Source: CAYUQT01 sp964446835 (GTDB lineage: Bacteria > Planctomycetota > Phycisphaerae > UBA1845 > JAFGLZ01). Taken from it: a stretch of 64,000 nt of DNA. Below the pieces are notes generated by a model that was not told the origin of the DNA, searched no databases, and worked only from the letters and a program-made list of their open reading frames with translations. A program made the position numbers and the translations under genes. The stretch lies in assembly GCA_964446835.1 (NCBI GenBank), contig CAYUQT010000052.1:9965-73964 (forward strand), given 5' to 3'. This document shows positions 36,214 through 45,456 of this stretch, one piece after another (the first letter of the stretch is position 1; every line of letters starts with the position of its first letter).

Positions 36214-38178
36214 ATGATCCGCTGCCGAATCCGCATCTCACCGGTTGTTCTGATCCTCTCACTATTGGCATTTGCCCATCCTGGGAGTACGGCCTGGGCA
36301 GCGGAGCGAAACGTGCCAGGTGAGTACACCACGATCCAGGCGGCAATTGATGCGTGCGCCACCGGAGATGTCGTCATCGTTGCCCCGGGTACGTACACGG
36401 GCACCGGCAACCGCAACATCAGCTTCGCCGGCAAGGCTATCACAGTACGAAGCACCGATCCGAACGACCCCGCCGTCGTGAGCAATACCATTGTCGACTG
36501 CCAGGCCTCTCCTTCCGCCTACTACAGGGGCTTTGTGTTCGCCACCGGAGAGACCAACAGCTCTGTGTTGGCCGGCCTGACCATCAGACAGGGGTGGGCG
36601 AGCGGCGGAGGCGGAATCCTCTGCCAGGGAGGAAGTCCGACCATCACCAACTGTGTCGTTGCTGACTGTGGGGCAAATGGAAACTATGGTGGGGGAATCT
36701 ACTGCTCTCAGTGCACTCCGATGATCACCAACTGCACGATCCGTAACTGCGCTGCGATGTGGCAAGGCGGCGGAATATGCTGCTATGACAAAGGCCATGC
36801 CGTCATCAGCAATTGCACCATTACGGGAAGTTCCTCGGGACAGTTCCTGGGCGGCGGCGGCATCCACTCGGAAGAGAGCAATCCGCAGATCCTCAATTCG
36901 AGGATCATTGAGAACAGCTACAGTTGCGGTATCAGCCTGGGCCACAGCAATCCAATCATCTCTCAGTGCGACATCTCCAACAACAAGAACGGCCACGGCA
37001 TAGCATCACAATATGACAGCAGCCCGACGATCTCAGACTGCACATTCCTGAATAACCAGGGGGCAGGTATCTACTGCTACGCCACGGGTACGGTGACGAT
37101 CACCGGTTGTACCATCAGCGGAAACCAGAACGGCGGCGGAATCAACTGCACCCTTGTGACGGCGAACATCTCCGACTGCAACATCACCGGAAATACGGCC
37201 GGCGTCAACGGCGGTGGAATATGGCTCAAAGGCCAGGCCTCCCTGACTGACTGTACGGTAACAGGCAACTCGGCTGGTCAGAACGGCGGTGGAATCGGTG
37301 CCGAGGGCAACACTGTCAATATTAGTCGATGTACCATCAACAACAACCATGCCCTGACAGACGGCGGCGGTGTGTGGCGCAATGGCGGTCTCGGCACACT
37401 CAGCGACTGTTCGCTCAACGCGAACTACTGCGGCGGGAACGGATCGGGGTTCTGTTCCGTCAATGCGGCCAGCCCCGTACTTGAACGATGCTGGATCATG
37501 GCCAATGCCGCCGACGAACAAGGTGGAGGCGTCTATTGCTCTGGCGCTGGCAAACCCATACTCAAAAACTCCATGATCTGTATGAACCGATCGACCTTCA
37601 AGGGCGGCGGCGTCTTCTTCGGCCAGAACAGCGCGCCGACCCTTGACAACTGCACCATCGTCGCCAATTCAACAACCCGGCGCGGTGGAGGTATTCATTG
37701 CAGCACCACGGTCAACGGAATCATGGCGAACACCATCGTGTGGGGAAACACAGCCACCGCCGGGCCCGAAATCGCGATGGAGTATACAGGCATGCCGTCA
37801 AGACTTACGGTATCGTACTCGGATATCCAAGGTGGACCGAGCCAGGCGCTGGTCGAACCGAATTGCCTGCTGATCTGGGGCGACGGCAACATCGACGCCG
37901 ACCCCATGTTCCTCGATCCCTGTGGACCCGACAACGATCCGAACACCTGGCAAGACAACGATTATCACATCATGGGTAACTCGCCCTGCAAGAACGCGGG
38001 CGATCCCAACGGCGACTATACCGACCAGACCGATATCGACGGCCAGAATCGAGTGATCCGCGGACGCGTCGACATCGGGGCCGACGAAAACCCGTTTACC
38101 TGCGGCAACGGCGCGGCCGGTGCGCTGTTGGCCGTCGGATTCACGCTGGGATTTCTGGCAATCCGACGACGGCGTTGA
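36214..38178 (+). CDS. Secreted right-handed beta-helix repeat protein with sorting-type tail
   Basis: A 654-residue protein starting at ATG 36214 (an in-frame ATG at 36169 is also possible; neither has a strong ribosome site). After the signal peptide it opens with VPGEYTTIQAAIDAC, then shows many short turns of the form I-x-N/D-C-T-I-x-G with Gly-Gly-Gly-Ile steps, the mark of a parallel beta-helix (PbH1, NosD/polymorphic outer-membrane-protein style). Such domains bind or cleave polysaccharide or act as adhesins. Cys at nearly every turn may form a ladder. The end is CGNGAAGALL, a hydrophobic run and RRRR, like the tails of the preceding secreted proteins. Confidence 0.85.
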   Translation: MIRCRIRISPVVLILSLLAFAHPGSTAWAAERNVPGEYTTIQAAIDACATGDVVIVAPGTYTGTGNRNISFAGKAITVRSTDPNDPAVVSNTIVDCQASPSAYYRGFVFATGETNSSVLAGLTIRQGWASGGGGILCQGGSPTITNCVVADCGANGNYGGGIYCSQCTPMITNCTIRNCAAMWQGGGICCYDKGHAVISNCTITGSSSGQFLGGGGIHSEESNPQILNSRIIENSYSCGISLGHSNPIISQCDISNNKNGHGIASQYDSSPTISDCTFLNNQGAGIYCYATGTVTITGCTISGNQNGGGINCTLVTANISDCNITGNTAGVNGGGIWLKGQASLTDCTVTGNSAGQNGGGIGAEGNTVNISRCTINNNHALTDGGGVWRNGGLGTLSDCSLNANYCGGNGSGFCSVNAASPVLERCWIMANAADEQGGGVYCSGAGKPILKNSMICMNRSTFKGGGVFFGQNSAPTLDNCTIVANSTTRRGGGIHCSTTVNGIMANTIVWGNTATAGPEIAMEYTGMPSRLTVSYSDIQGGPSQALVEPNCLLIWGDGNIDADPMFLDPCGPDNDPNTWQDNDYHIMGNSPCKNAGDPNGDYTDQTDIDGQNRVIRGRVDIGADENPFTCGNGAAGALLAVGFTLGFLAIRRRR

Positions 38179-38274
38179 GGCAAGACGAATCGAAATCGTT
38201 CGCGACGGCCCGATCGCTGTCTTGGCAGGAAGAGTCCCACCCGAAGTCGCTGTGACGGCCTGGCCGGCCGAGGG

Positions 38275-39402
38275 TTATCGGCTCAATGCCAGCTTGGCCA
38301 GCCAACTCTTGGGCTTGTGTGTCTTCTGATGACCCACGAGTTGCATCGCTATCTCGTGAATCGCGTGTCGAACCGGATTGCGCTTCCCCAGCGGCGTGCC
38401 GACGTCAAGGGCGTGAGTGACGGCCTGGAAGTCGCTCGGCACCAAACCCAGCACTTTCCTGCCCAACTGCTCCTGTGCCACGGCAATGTTCACGTTGTGG
38501 ACACTGCCGCTGTAGCGATTGATGGCGATATCAATGCGATCGGAGGGATAGCCCCGCGCCTCCAGGGTCTCCATGATCGACTGCGTGTTCTTGATGCTGG
38601 GCACCGTCAACTGCGTCACAAGCAACAGACGCGTGCTCTGTTCAATGGCACATCCCGTGATGGCATCGAATCGACGCGGGAGATCGAGCACGACGAATCG
38701 ATAGGCCTCATGGGCAACCTGCAACATCATCCGAATCATGAACTCGTCAATCGCATGGGCATCCGACAACTTGTGAGGGCGGTCGAATATGTGAACGTTG
38801 TGGGGGGCTTTGATGGCCCCTCGCTCAAGCAGAGACCGATCGATCGCACCGGCACTCGTCAAGTCCGCAATCGTGAACGAAGGCGTCAGGTCGAAAGCGT
38901 GGGCAATTCCGCCAAATTCCAGGTCCAGATCGAACAAGGCCGTCGGGCTTACCGTCACATGCGCCAACTCCACCGCCAGATGAGAGGCCAGCGTCGTCGT
39001 GCCGGCACCCCCCACCGTGCCGAAGATGGCAATCGTCTCTCGGCTGGCTACCGTCGTCTCTTCGCCGCCGATGGCGTTTTGCATCGCAGCCAGCAGATCC
39101 GCCGGATCGATTGGGCGCAGCGTCACCTGTGAGCAACCGGCCCGCTGGGCAACCAATACCGACGCCGCATCCGTCTTCGCCGTGATCCCCACGACCGGCA
39201 GCCTCGGGCGAAGCTCCAGCGCCGAAATGAGACACTGAATAGCCCCCCCCGCGTCCAGATCGATCAGCAGCCCGCTGAAATCCAACGTCCCCAGCGCATT
39301 TCGCAGGTCGTCGGGCGTGTTCGTTCGAACCGCAATAGCAAATCCGGGAACCGAAGCCAGTTCGGCCTCACCAATCTGATGAACGCAGAGCCGCTGAGCC
39401 AT
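38275..39402 (-). CDS. CpaE/TadZ-like ATPase
   Basis: A 375-residue protein. Residues 1-115 resemble a degenerate receiver domain (FSGLLIDLDAGG, PVVGITAKTD). Residues about 123 to the end are a MinD/ParA-type ATPase with the CpaE-style loop FGTVGGAGTTTLASHLA (about 127-142) and LFDLDLEFGGIAHAFD. CpaE/TadZ proteins place Tad/Flp pilus machinery at the cell pole. No other tad gene is in the window, so it may serve a distant pilus locus or another polar function. It is convergent with the beta-helix gene. Confidence 0.82.
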   Translation of the reverse strand: MAQRLCVHQIGEAELASVPGFAIAVRTNTPDDLRNALGTLDFSGLLIDLDAGGAIQCLISALELRPRLPVVGITAKTDAASVLVAQRAGCSQVTLRPIDPADLLAAMQNAIGGEETTVASRETIAIFGTVGGAGTTTLASHLAVELAHVTVSPTALFDLDLEFGGIAHAFDLTPSFTIADLTSAGAIDRSLLERGAIKAPHNVHIFDRPHKLSDAHAIDEFMIRMMLQVAHEAYRFVVLDLPRRFDAITGCAIEQSTRLLLVTQLTVPSIKNTQSIMETLEARGYPSDRIDIAINRYSGSVHNVNIAVAQEQLGRKVLGLVPSDFQAVTHALDVGTPLGKRNPVRHAIHEIAMQLVGHQKTHKPKSWLAKLALSR

Positions 39403-39626
39403 GGAGCCGCCTCACGCAAAGTGTACCCGGGGCGTCAGACGTGCAGACTGCCGCCATGAGCCCCGCCTCGTTTGATCGACCCACCCCATCACTCACTTTA
39501 GGTTGAGCACCTCATGCGCAATCTGGGTCATGAAACATGGCAACTTGGTCGACAAAGAACAGGTGGACGCAGCGATACGTAATACGCCAATTAAGGCCTG
39601 AGAATGCTTCTGGCAGGGTCCCTACC

Positions 39627-40085
39627 ATGAATGTTCCATCGAATACAAGTATCGAGAACCCCCGCGGGCTGACCCGGTCTGCCTGGCTGCGTGTGATCTC
39701 CAGCTATGTGAGGCCGGATATCGAGGTCGGCAGACGGTCGTCCTACCATCGAAAGCACCGGCGCTACGAAGTGGCGTTCGCCTTTGCCAGGGTACTCTCG
39801 ATGGGAGGCGCCCATCCGGAAGGCCGAGAGTGCCCCCTGTTCCAGATATCGCTCGGCGGACTCCAGATGAAGACGCACGAACGGATCCCCGTGGGAACCT
39901 GGGTCCAACTCGAAGCCGTGCTCCATGGACAGGCCTTCCCCCTGAGCGGAGAAGTCGTCCACAGCACGGAGGTCACCGGTGGGTACAAGACAGGCATTCG
40001 TCTGCACTTTGCCGACGAAGCCTTGCGATCGAACACCCCCGTGGAAGACCGTCAGTTCAATCTGAGCTTCCACCCCCACAAGTAA
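39627..40085 (+). CDS. PilZ-domain-like protein
   Basis: A 152-residue protein. RRSSYHRKHRRYEVAF supplies the basic start of a PilZ domain, and CPLFQISLGGLQMKT matches the D/N-x-S-x-x-G step, with F-x-I-S-L-G-G here. PilZ proteins bind cyclic di-GMP and control pili, motility or polysaccharide export. The RxxxR part is less clear, so nucleotide binding is not assured. The start at 39627 is chosen because the upstream part looks non-coding. It is divergent from the CpaE-like gene, and both could relate to surface attachment. Confidence 0.65.
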   Translation: MNVPSNTSIENPRGLTRSAWLRVISSYVRPDIEVGRRSSYHRKHRRYEVAFAFARVLSMGGAHPEGRECPLFQISLGGLQMKTHERIPVGTWVQLEAVLHGQAFPLSGEVVHSTEVTGGYKTGIRLHFADEALRSNTPVEDRQFNLSFHPHK

Positions 40086-40163
40086 CACACCACATCGGAT
40101 CGCCCGCTGTCACCCGGCACACCGGCGCTCCTCGCCCGAAACATCGCAGCACAGCACCGCCCA

Positions 40164-41516
40164 CTACCCCAGCAGCGAACGCGACACGCGAAGCGCCACC
40201 CCGCGCCACCGACGCATCACCGTATGACCGGCGGTCACACGTTTGCGAGAGACCCCCAATCGCAGGTTCCCGGCCATGCCGATGCCCTTCCGATCCCCGA
40301 TCGCCTGGTCCGGACTCAGCGTCTCGAGCCGGTCGATCTCGGCAGCCACCTTGCGATAGGCGTCGCGGAAGGGCATGCCGCCGATCACCAGCTCCAGAGC
40401 GTAGTCCGTCGCGAACACCTCGCCGACGAATCCCGCCCGCAGCTTCTCTTCATTCACGCGAAGCTTGCTGAACGTGACGTCCATGACCCGGACGCACTGA
40501 ATCGCCAGGTTGATCCCCCGGATCGCCGCACCCTTGGTCTGCTGGAAATCGCGGTTGTAGCCGCTGGGCAGGGCCGCGTGAATGCCGACCACTTCGTCGT
40601 GACAGGCAATAATCGACCGGGTCTTCGCCCGCGTCAGTTCCAGCCCGCACGGATTCTTCTTCTGCGGCATGATGCTGCTGCCGCTGGTGAGCTCATCGGG
40701 AATCTTGAAGTAGCCGAACTCGGGCATGGAGAAAACAATCAGGTCCTGGCTCATCCGGCTCAGATCGATGGCCACTTGGACGCACGCGCCCAGGATGATC
40801 GACTCCATCTTGCCCCGGCTGTTGTTGGCATACAGCACGTTGTTCTGAACCTTCCCGAACCCGAGCAGCCTAGATGTGTATTCGCGGTCGATCGGAACGG
40901 GCACCCCATAGCTGGCCGCCGAGCCCAGGGGGCATTGGTCGTTGAGCAGATAGGCCGTCTTGACCAGTTCGAAATCGTCCAGGATCGATTCGAGCCATGC
41001 TCCCGCCCACAAACCCACCGACGAAGGCATCGCCCGCTGCATGTGGGTCCGGCCTACCATCGGAACGGCTTTGTGCCGGTCGGCAAACTTCAGCAGCGTG
41101 TCCGCAAGCTGAAGGAGCCCCTCGCCCAGTTCGATCAGTCGCTGTCGCGCCCATAGCCGCGTGTTGACGATCACCTGGTCGTTCCGGCTGCGAGCCGTGT
41201 GGATCTTCTTGCCCAGCTCGCCCAGCTTCTGCGTCAGGCGATTCTCGATCGCGGTGTGAACGTCCTCCAGCTCGACGGGGATGACGAACTTGCCCGCTCG
41301 TCCCTCGGCCGCTATCACCGCCAGCTCTCGCCGCAGCTTCTGAACCTCCTGCTGCTTCAGGATGCCGGCCTTGCAGAGCGTCAGGGCGTGCGCCACACTG
41401 CCCAGGCAGTCGGCCTCCACCATCTCCAGATCAAGGAGGTAATCATCGCCGACGGTAAACCGATGTACCGTCTGATCCACGTCGTAACCTTTGTCCCACA
41501 ATCGCGACGTTCCCAT
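40164..41516 (-). CDS. argH: Argininosuccinate lyase
   Basis: Splits argininosuccinate into arginine and fumarate, the last step of arginine synthesis. It is a 450-residue cytoplasmic homotetramer type. The family start SRLWDKGY, HTARSRNDQV (about residue 108), the active-site loop GSSIMPQKKNP (about 275) and an intact Thr-His in VGRTHMQRA are seen. The frame is open far upstream, but the ATG at 41516, with an AGGTGAGG site about 8 bases before it, begins the family's N-terminus. The gene is divergent from a glycosidase, with a 156-base shared promoter region. Confidence 0.95.
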   Translation of the reverse strand: MGTSRLWDKGYDVDQTVHRFTVGDDYLLDLEMVEADCLGSVAHALTLCKAGILKQQEVQKLRRELAVIAAEGRAGKFVIPVELEDVHTAIENRLTQKLGELGKKIHTARSRNDQVIVNTRLWARQRLIELGEGLLQLADTLLKFADRHKAVPMVGRTHMQRAMPSSVGLWAGAWLESILDDFELVKTAYLLNDQCPLGSAASYGVPVPIDREYTSRLLGFGKVQNNVLYANNSRGKMESIILGACVQVAIDLSRMSQDLIVFSMPEFGYFKIPDELTSGSSIMPQKKNPCGLELTRAKTRSIIACHDEVVGIHAALPSGYNRDFQQTKGAAIRGINLAIQCVRVMDVTFSKLRVNEEKLRAGFVGEVFATDYALELVIGGMPFRDAYRKVAAEIDRLETLSPDQAIGDRKGIGMAGNLRLGVSRKRVTAGHTVMRRWRGVALRVSRSLLG

Positions 41517-41587
41517 GTACGACCTCACCTTCTGCGGATACCCTGTCCAATTCAAATGCTGCTGGGGGTTCGACGGCCCCCGCGCGA

Positions 41588-41615
41588 ATTGTATATCATA
41601 CCATCGCGCCGTCGA
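41588..41615 (-). promoter_or_regulatory. Candidate argH promoter
   Basis: On the minus strand TCGACG (41615-41610) and TACAAT (41593-41588) are spaced 16 bases apart, about 70 bases before the argH start. The overlapping plus-strand TATCAT at 41594-41599 may serve the divergent GH36-like gene. Confidence 0.35.
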
Positions 41616-41672
41616 GGTGATATCCTTGAGAAAAGGTCCCGGCGGCGATCGAACCCTGCCGGCGAGGTCAAC

Positions 41673-43712
41673 ATGATGCAACGCACTCTGAGTATTGTCG
41701 GACTGTTGATGGCGATGGGCGCCCGTGTCGAATCGGCACAGGCGTTGGATCTGAGCAACCCAACGCTTTCCGTGCGGCTGGGAACACTGGGCAACGGCGT
41801 TCCCTGTCTCCTGGATTCCACGTGGCTCCGGGACAAACGCCCCGTCCTTCAGGAGGTCGGCCCCGCCGAAGCAGCATCGCTGTTCCTGCCGACCGGCCTG
41901 TCGGCCCAGGCCCCTTCCAAAGATACCGACGTCGCCTGGCAGCCGAGCGAGGATGCCGTCTTCCACCGAGCAGAGGCAACACGCAGCCTCGCGCGGGGCC
42001 TGAAGGTCATCTGGACCGTCGAACTGTCCAAAGCCGGAACCGTCCTGCGACTGGGCGTGCGAATGCACAATACGGGCACCGAGCCGTGCCCGATCGAGTG
42101 GTTCCCGGCCTGGAGCGGCCTGTGGCAGATGCCCGAGGGCATCCAGAACCTCCGGGCGTGGCAGGCCCTTTCGTTCAAGCCCCTGGCCATGGTGCCCAGC
42201 GGGCGCGAGGTCACCTTCAAGAGCCGCTTGCATAGCTCGGACACCGAACATGGCTCGGGCATGAACCCCTATTGGGTGGTCCGCGGCAAGGACGCCTCCC
42301 TGTGCTTCGCCTTGAGCTGGTGCGGCGGATGGGAAGCAAAGCTTAGGTGTGACCCCAAGCGATTGGCGTTTCGCGTTCGGCTCCCGGAAGACGAAACCCA
42401 ACTCGTCCTGCGCCCCGGCGAGCAGATCGTCGGACCGATGCTCTATGTCACCCTCATCCGGCAGACCGACGACGATCGGGTTCGCGCCGAGTGGATGCGG
42501 CAGCGGGCCGATCTGGCCGCCGCCCTCTACGGTGGTCCGAAACCGTCGTATCCGTTCTGCTACAACAACTGGTATGTCACGCGGTTTGACTTCTCGGCCG
42601 ATTTCCTGCGGCGACAGGTGGCCGCAATGGACCCCTATACGTTCGATGCCTTCGTGGTCGACGCCGGCTGGTACGAGTGCGTCGGCAAATGGACCCCGTC
42701 GGCCGCCAAGTTCAAACCGGGCGAGTTCGAAGACATCCTCAAGGCCGTCGACGGCAAGAAGGTCGCCGTCGGCATCTGGACCTGCCCCCAGTTCCTGAAT
42801 GCCCCCAAGGACGCCCTGCCCCCGGAGGTCGATCGCCCCGGGCTCTATGAGAGGTTCATCGGCGGACACCTGCTCGATCTGGTCGGGTCGAACTATCCCC
42901 GCCTGTTGACCGAGCACGTCAAGATGCTGCGAGAGCGATACGGCGCCCGATGGTGGAAGTACGACCAGATCCTCTTCGCCTCGCAGACCCGCTGCGGCAT
43001 CATGCGTAACGTCATCGCCTTCCAGGAGGCCCTGCAAACCGTCCGAAAGGCCAATCCCGATCTGTTCATCGAAAACTGCCAGAGCGGTGGCCGGATGACC
43101 AACGAGTTGACCGTCCTGGCCACCCAGGGGCAGTGGCTTCGCGACGGCGGAGACAACGGCCTGCGACATGCCCGCAGCAACGTCGAGGTTGCCCTCCGGG
43201 CGATGGAGTTCCTGTTCCCATGGACCTGCGAACGGTGGACCAACAACCTCCAGGGCATGGATCCCGCCGACGATGATCTGACGCGTTTCTACTGCCGAAG
43301 CGCCATGGCCGGCTCGTGGGGAATGGTTTCGGATCTCAGCAAGATTCCGGACCGGCAGCGGGTCACCATCCTGGCCGAGGTGCGGAACTACCGCCGCCTC
43401 AGCCCCTTCAAGGCGGGGTATCTCTACGATCTCACGCTGCCCGACGACAAGGCCGATGTGGCCAGCGTCACGTTCTACAACCCGACCGGCGATGGTGCCG
43501 CTATCCTGCTCTATCGCTGGAACGGTAAGGGCGCGATCGAGCGATGGATCTCGCTGCCCCGGCTGAGCGGCGCCGCGAACTTCAAGGTTGAAAACGTTGA
43601 TGCTGCGCGAACGATCGAGGAAAAGGCCGACGCCCTCCGGCAGAAGGGTCTCTGCGTGCAACTCGCCGAGCGCCAACTGTCGTCGCTCGTATTCGTACAG
43701 GCGGCACGTTAG
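41673..43712 (+). CDS. Secreted alpha-galactosidase-like protein (GH36/melibiase)
   Basis: A 679-residue protein with a signal peptide (about residues 1-25). An N-terminal beta-sandwich (about 30-270) is followed by the GH36 barrel. The nucleophile is probably Asp431 in WWKYDQI, matching the family KWD/KYD motif, and ENCQSGGRMTNE is the SGG-R segment. In characterised members this segment carries the acid/base Asp after SGG-R-x, while here Thr-Asn-Glu follow, so the acid residue or family assignment needs care. It is divergent from argH and followed 34 bases later by a DUF6807 gene. Confidence 0.8.
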   Translation: MMQRTLSIVGLLMAMGARVESAQALDLSNPTLSVRLGTLGNGVPCLLDSTWLRDKRPVLQEVGPAEAASLFLPTGLSAQAPSKDTDVAWQPSEDAVFHRAEATRSLARGLKVIWTVELSKAGTVLRLGVRMHNTGTEPCPIEWFPAWSGLWQMPEGIQNLRAWQALSFKPLAMVPSGREVTFKSRLHSSDTEHGSGMNPYWVVRGKDASLCFALSWCGGWEAKLRCDPKRLAFRVRLPEDETQLVLRPGEQIVGPMLYVTLIRQTDDDRVRAEWMRQRADLAAALYGGPKPSYPFCYNNWYVTRFDFSADFLRRQVAAMDPYTFDAFVVDAGWYECVGKWTPSAAKFKPGEFEDILKAVDGKKVAVGIWTCPQFLNAPKDALPPEVDRPGLYERFIGGHLLDLVGSNYPRLLTEHVKMLRERYGARWWKYDQILFASQTRCGIMRNVIAFQEALQTVRKANPDLFIENCQSGGRMTNELTVLATQGQWLRDGGDNGLRHARSNVEVALRAMEFLFPWTCERWTNNLQGMDPADDDLTRFYCRSAMAGSWGMVSDLSKIPDRQRVTILAEVRNYRRLSPFKAGYLYDLTLPDDKADVASVTFYNPTGDGAAILLYRWNGKGAIERWISLPRLSGAANFKVENVDAARTIEEKADALRQKGLCVQLAERQLSSLVFVQAAR

Positions 43713-43746
43713 AAAGAAGACATGCATTCCTTTTCAGGAGAAGACC

Positions 43747-44721
43747 ATGCTTCACAGATCGGTTGAACGGATCATGTACCACTGGCTGATCGCGATGTGT
43801 GTCTCGGCGTGCCTCTGGCAGGGCACCGGCCTGGCTCAGCAGATCGCACCCGCCCGCAGCGGAAAGCTGTCGGTCGGCGCCGAGGGAACCTCCGTCCTCC
43901 TGCGAGACGGCGACCGTCTGCTGGCCGAATACCGCTACGCCGACGTGATCTACAAGCCCTACATCAAGCAGCTCTTCACACCGGGCGGGATCAACGTGCT
44001 GCTCGATTCGCCCTACGATCATAAGCATCACCGTGGCCTGATGTTCGCCGTCGCAGCTCAGGGCTCCGGCTTCTGGATCGAGGAACGCAGCGAGGGCCGC
44101 GAACTGCATCGATCCTTCAAGACCTCCACCGCCGACGCGGCGGGCACGTCGGGCGTCGCCATGATCGAGGCGCTCGAATGGGTCAACCCCGCCGGCGACG
44201 TCCTCGTTCGCGAGGAGCGATCGGTGGCCGCTCACGCCGCCGAGGGTATCGACGCCACACTGCTGACCTGGCGTACAAAGCTCGCCTCGGCCGACGCCGA
44301 CAAGCCTCTGACCCTGCGGGGCGACCACTACTATGGACTGGGCATGCGATTCGTCCGGGCGATGGACCGGGGCGGCAAGTTCCTCTATCCCGAAGGCACC
44401 GCCAAAGGCGTGCTCGTCCGCGGCGATGAATACGTCACCCCCGCCGACTGGTGCGCCTACACCGCCCGAACCGAGGGCAAAGAGGTCACCGTGGCACTCT
44501 TCTCGAGCCCGGCCAACCCCCGCCATCCAACCCACTGGTTCACCATGACCCAGCCCTTCGCCTTCATGGGCGCCACGCTGAATCTGTGGAAGCAACCCAT
44601 GACCCTCGACAAGGGTGCGACCCTGAACCTGTGCTACGGCGTGGCCGCCTGGGACGGCGCCGCAACAGCGGAACAGATCGGCCGAATGTATCAACGCTGG
44701 CTGGAGACGGCCAAGCCGTAG
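43747..44721 (+). CDS. DUF6807 (PmoA-like) secreted protein
   Basis: A 324-residue protein with signal peptide (about residues 1-30). The segment YKPYIKQLFTPGGINVLLDSPYDHKHHRGLM is the family hallmark, seen here as DSPYDHKHHRG, with the His cluster probably at the functional site. Despite the database name PmoA family, it is not a methane monooxygenase subunit. Members are often found beside sugar-active genes in planctomycetes. Its place directly after the GH36-like gene (34 bases) suggests a shared transcript and a role in carbohydrate use. AGGAG precedes the ATG. Confidence 0.82.
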   Translation: MLHRSVERIMYHWLIAMCVSACLWQGTGLAQQIAPARSGKLSVGAEGTSVLLRDGDRLLAEYRYADVIYKPYIKQLFTPGGINVLLDSPYDHKHHRGLMFAVAAQGSGFWIEERSEGRELHRSFKTSTADAAGTSGVAMIEALEWVNPAGDVLVREERSVAAHAAEGIDATLLTWRTKLASADADKPLTLRGDHYYGLGMRFVRAMDRGGKFLYPEGTAKGVLVRGDEYVTPADWCAYTARTEGKEVTVALFSSPANPRHPTHWFTMTQPFAFMGATLNLWKQPMTLDKGATLNLCYGVAAWDGAATAEQIGRMYQRWLETAKP

Positions 44722-44804
44722 CAGACATGCGACCCGACGTCATCCGGCCTCCCCTGGCCTCCGCAGCCATCGGATCGTGAGACCACTCTTGTATTGATGA
44801 CAAA

Positions 44805-44821
44805 CTACACTGTATGTATAG
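44805..44821 (+). promoter_or_regulatory. Candidate operator of the brnTA operon
   Basis: CTACAC and GTATAG form an imperfect palindrome around TGTAT, directly before the BrnT start. BrnA antitoxins are known to repress their own promoter by binding such sites; this match is by eye only. Confidence 0.25.
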
Positions 44822-44828
44822 CGTAGGC

Positions 44829-45122
44829 ATGGAACCCTTGCGATTCGAATGGGACCCTCGCAAGAGCCGGGAGAACCAGAGAAGGCATGGGGTGTCATTC
44901 GAGGAGGCGAGAACAGTCTTCTTCGATGAGAACGCGGTGGAGTTCTATGACGACGAGCACGCGGAGTGGGAGGATCGCTTCCTGCTCCTGGGCATCAGTG
45001 CCAGGTTCAGGCTCCTGCTCGTGTGCCACTGCCTGCGGGCAGGCGAGTCCGTCATCTGCATCATCTCGGCACGCAAGGCCACCAAAAGGGAAGGCCACCT
45101 GTATCCCGGAGCCGAACAATGA
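44829..45122 (+). CDS. brnT: BrnT-family toxin
   Basis: A ribonuclease toxin of the type II BrnT/BrnA toxin-antitoxin system, which slows translation by cutting RNA. The 97 residues hold the typical FEWDPRKSRENQRRHGVSF opening, FDE and the late SARKATKRE basic motif. ATG 44829 is preferred because it places the start as in relatives; ATG 44814 is also in frame. The stop overlaps the start of the antitoxin gene (ATGA), as expected for a coupled toxin-first pair. Confidence 0.88.
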   Translation: MEPLRFEWDPRKSRENQRRHGVSFEEARTVFFDENAVEFYDDEHAEWEDRFLLLGISARFRLLLVCHCLRAGESVICIISARKATKREGHLYPGAEQ

Positions 45123-45337
45123 GAAGAGAATATGACCTTGCCCGAATGAAACGCCGGCCCAATCCGTATGCTCGGCGACTCAAGAAACAGGTGACGATCC
45201 GGATGGGCGTCGACATCATCGAGTACTTCAAGCGGATGGCCCAGCAAACCGGTATCCCCTATCAGCATCTGATCAACCTGTACTTGCAGGACTGTGTTGA
45301 ATCCCGCCGAAGCCTGCAGATCAAATGGGCGTCGTAA
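45119..45337 (+). CDS. brnA: BrnA-family antitoxin
   Basis: A 72-residue basic protein. The KKQVTIRMGVDIIEYFK segment is the ribbon-helix-helix DNA-binding start seen in BrnA antitoxins, followed by GIPYQHLINLYLQDC. It should neutralise BrnT and repress the operon. The start overlaps the BrnT stop by four bases. Intact length supports a working module. Confidence 0.85.
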   Translation: MRREYDLARMKRRPNPYARRLKKQVTIRMGVDIIEYFKRMAQQTGIPYQHLINLYLQDCVESRRSLQIKWAS

Positions 45338-45413
45338 TGGTAGTTGCTTCGGGCAGCCCCTCGTCGCATTCAAAGCCCCGACGTTCCGCGGAGCCGACAA
45401 TACGCATCCCAGG

Positions 45414-45456
45414 ATACCTTGCATTTTCAAAGTGACACCTTTATTCTGCAAGGTAT
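45414..45456 (+). promoter_or_regulatory. Inverted repeat covering the ribosome site of the DUF4143 ATPase
   Basis: ATACCTTGCA (45414-45423) and TGCAAGGTAT (45447-45456) are perfect 10-base inverted repeats. The right arm contains the AAGG ribosome site and the first bases of the ATG at 45455, so the hairpin would hide the start, or a protein could bind the DNA there. Confidence 0.6.

Noticed and set aside
41199..41672. Extending the GH36-like protein upstream to 41199
   Set aside because: That part overlaps argH and has no signal peptide; ATG 41673 begins a proper signal sequence.
40164..43727. Reading argH as a single 1187-codon protein from 43727
   Set aside because: The N-terminal 735 codons are antisense to the GH36-like gene; the family N-terminus and ribosome site place the start at 41516.
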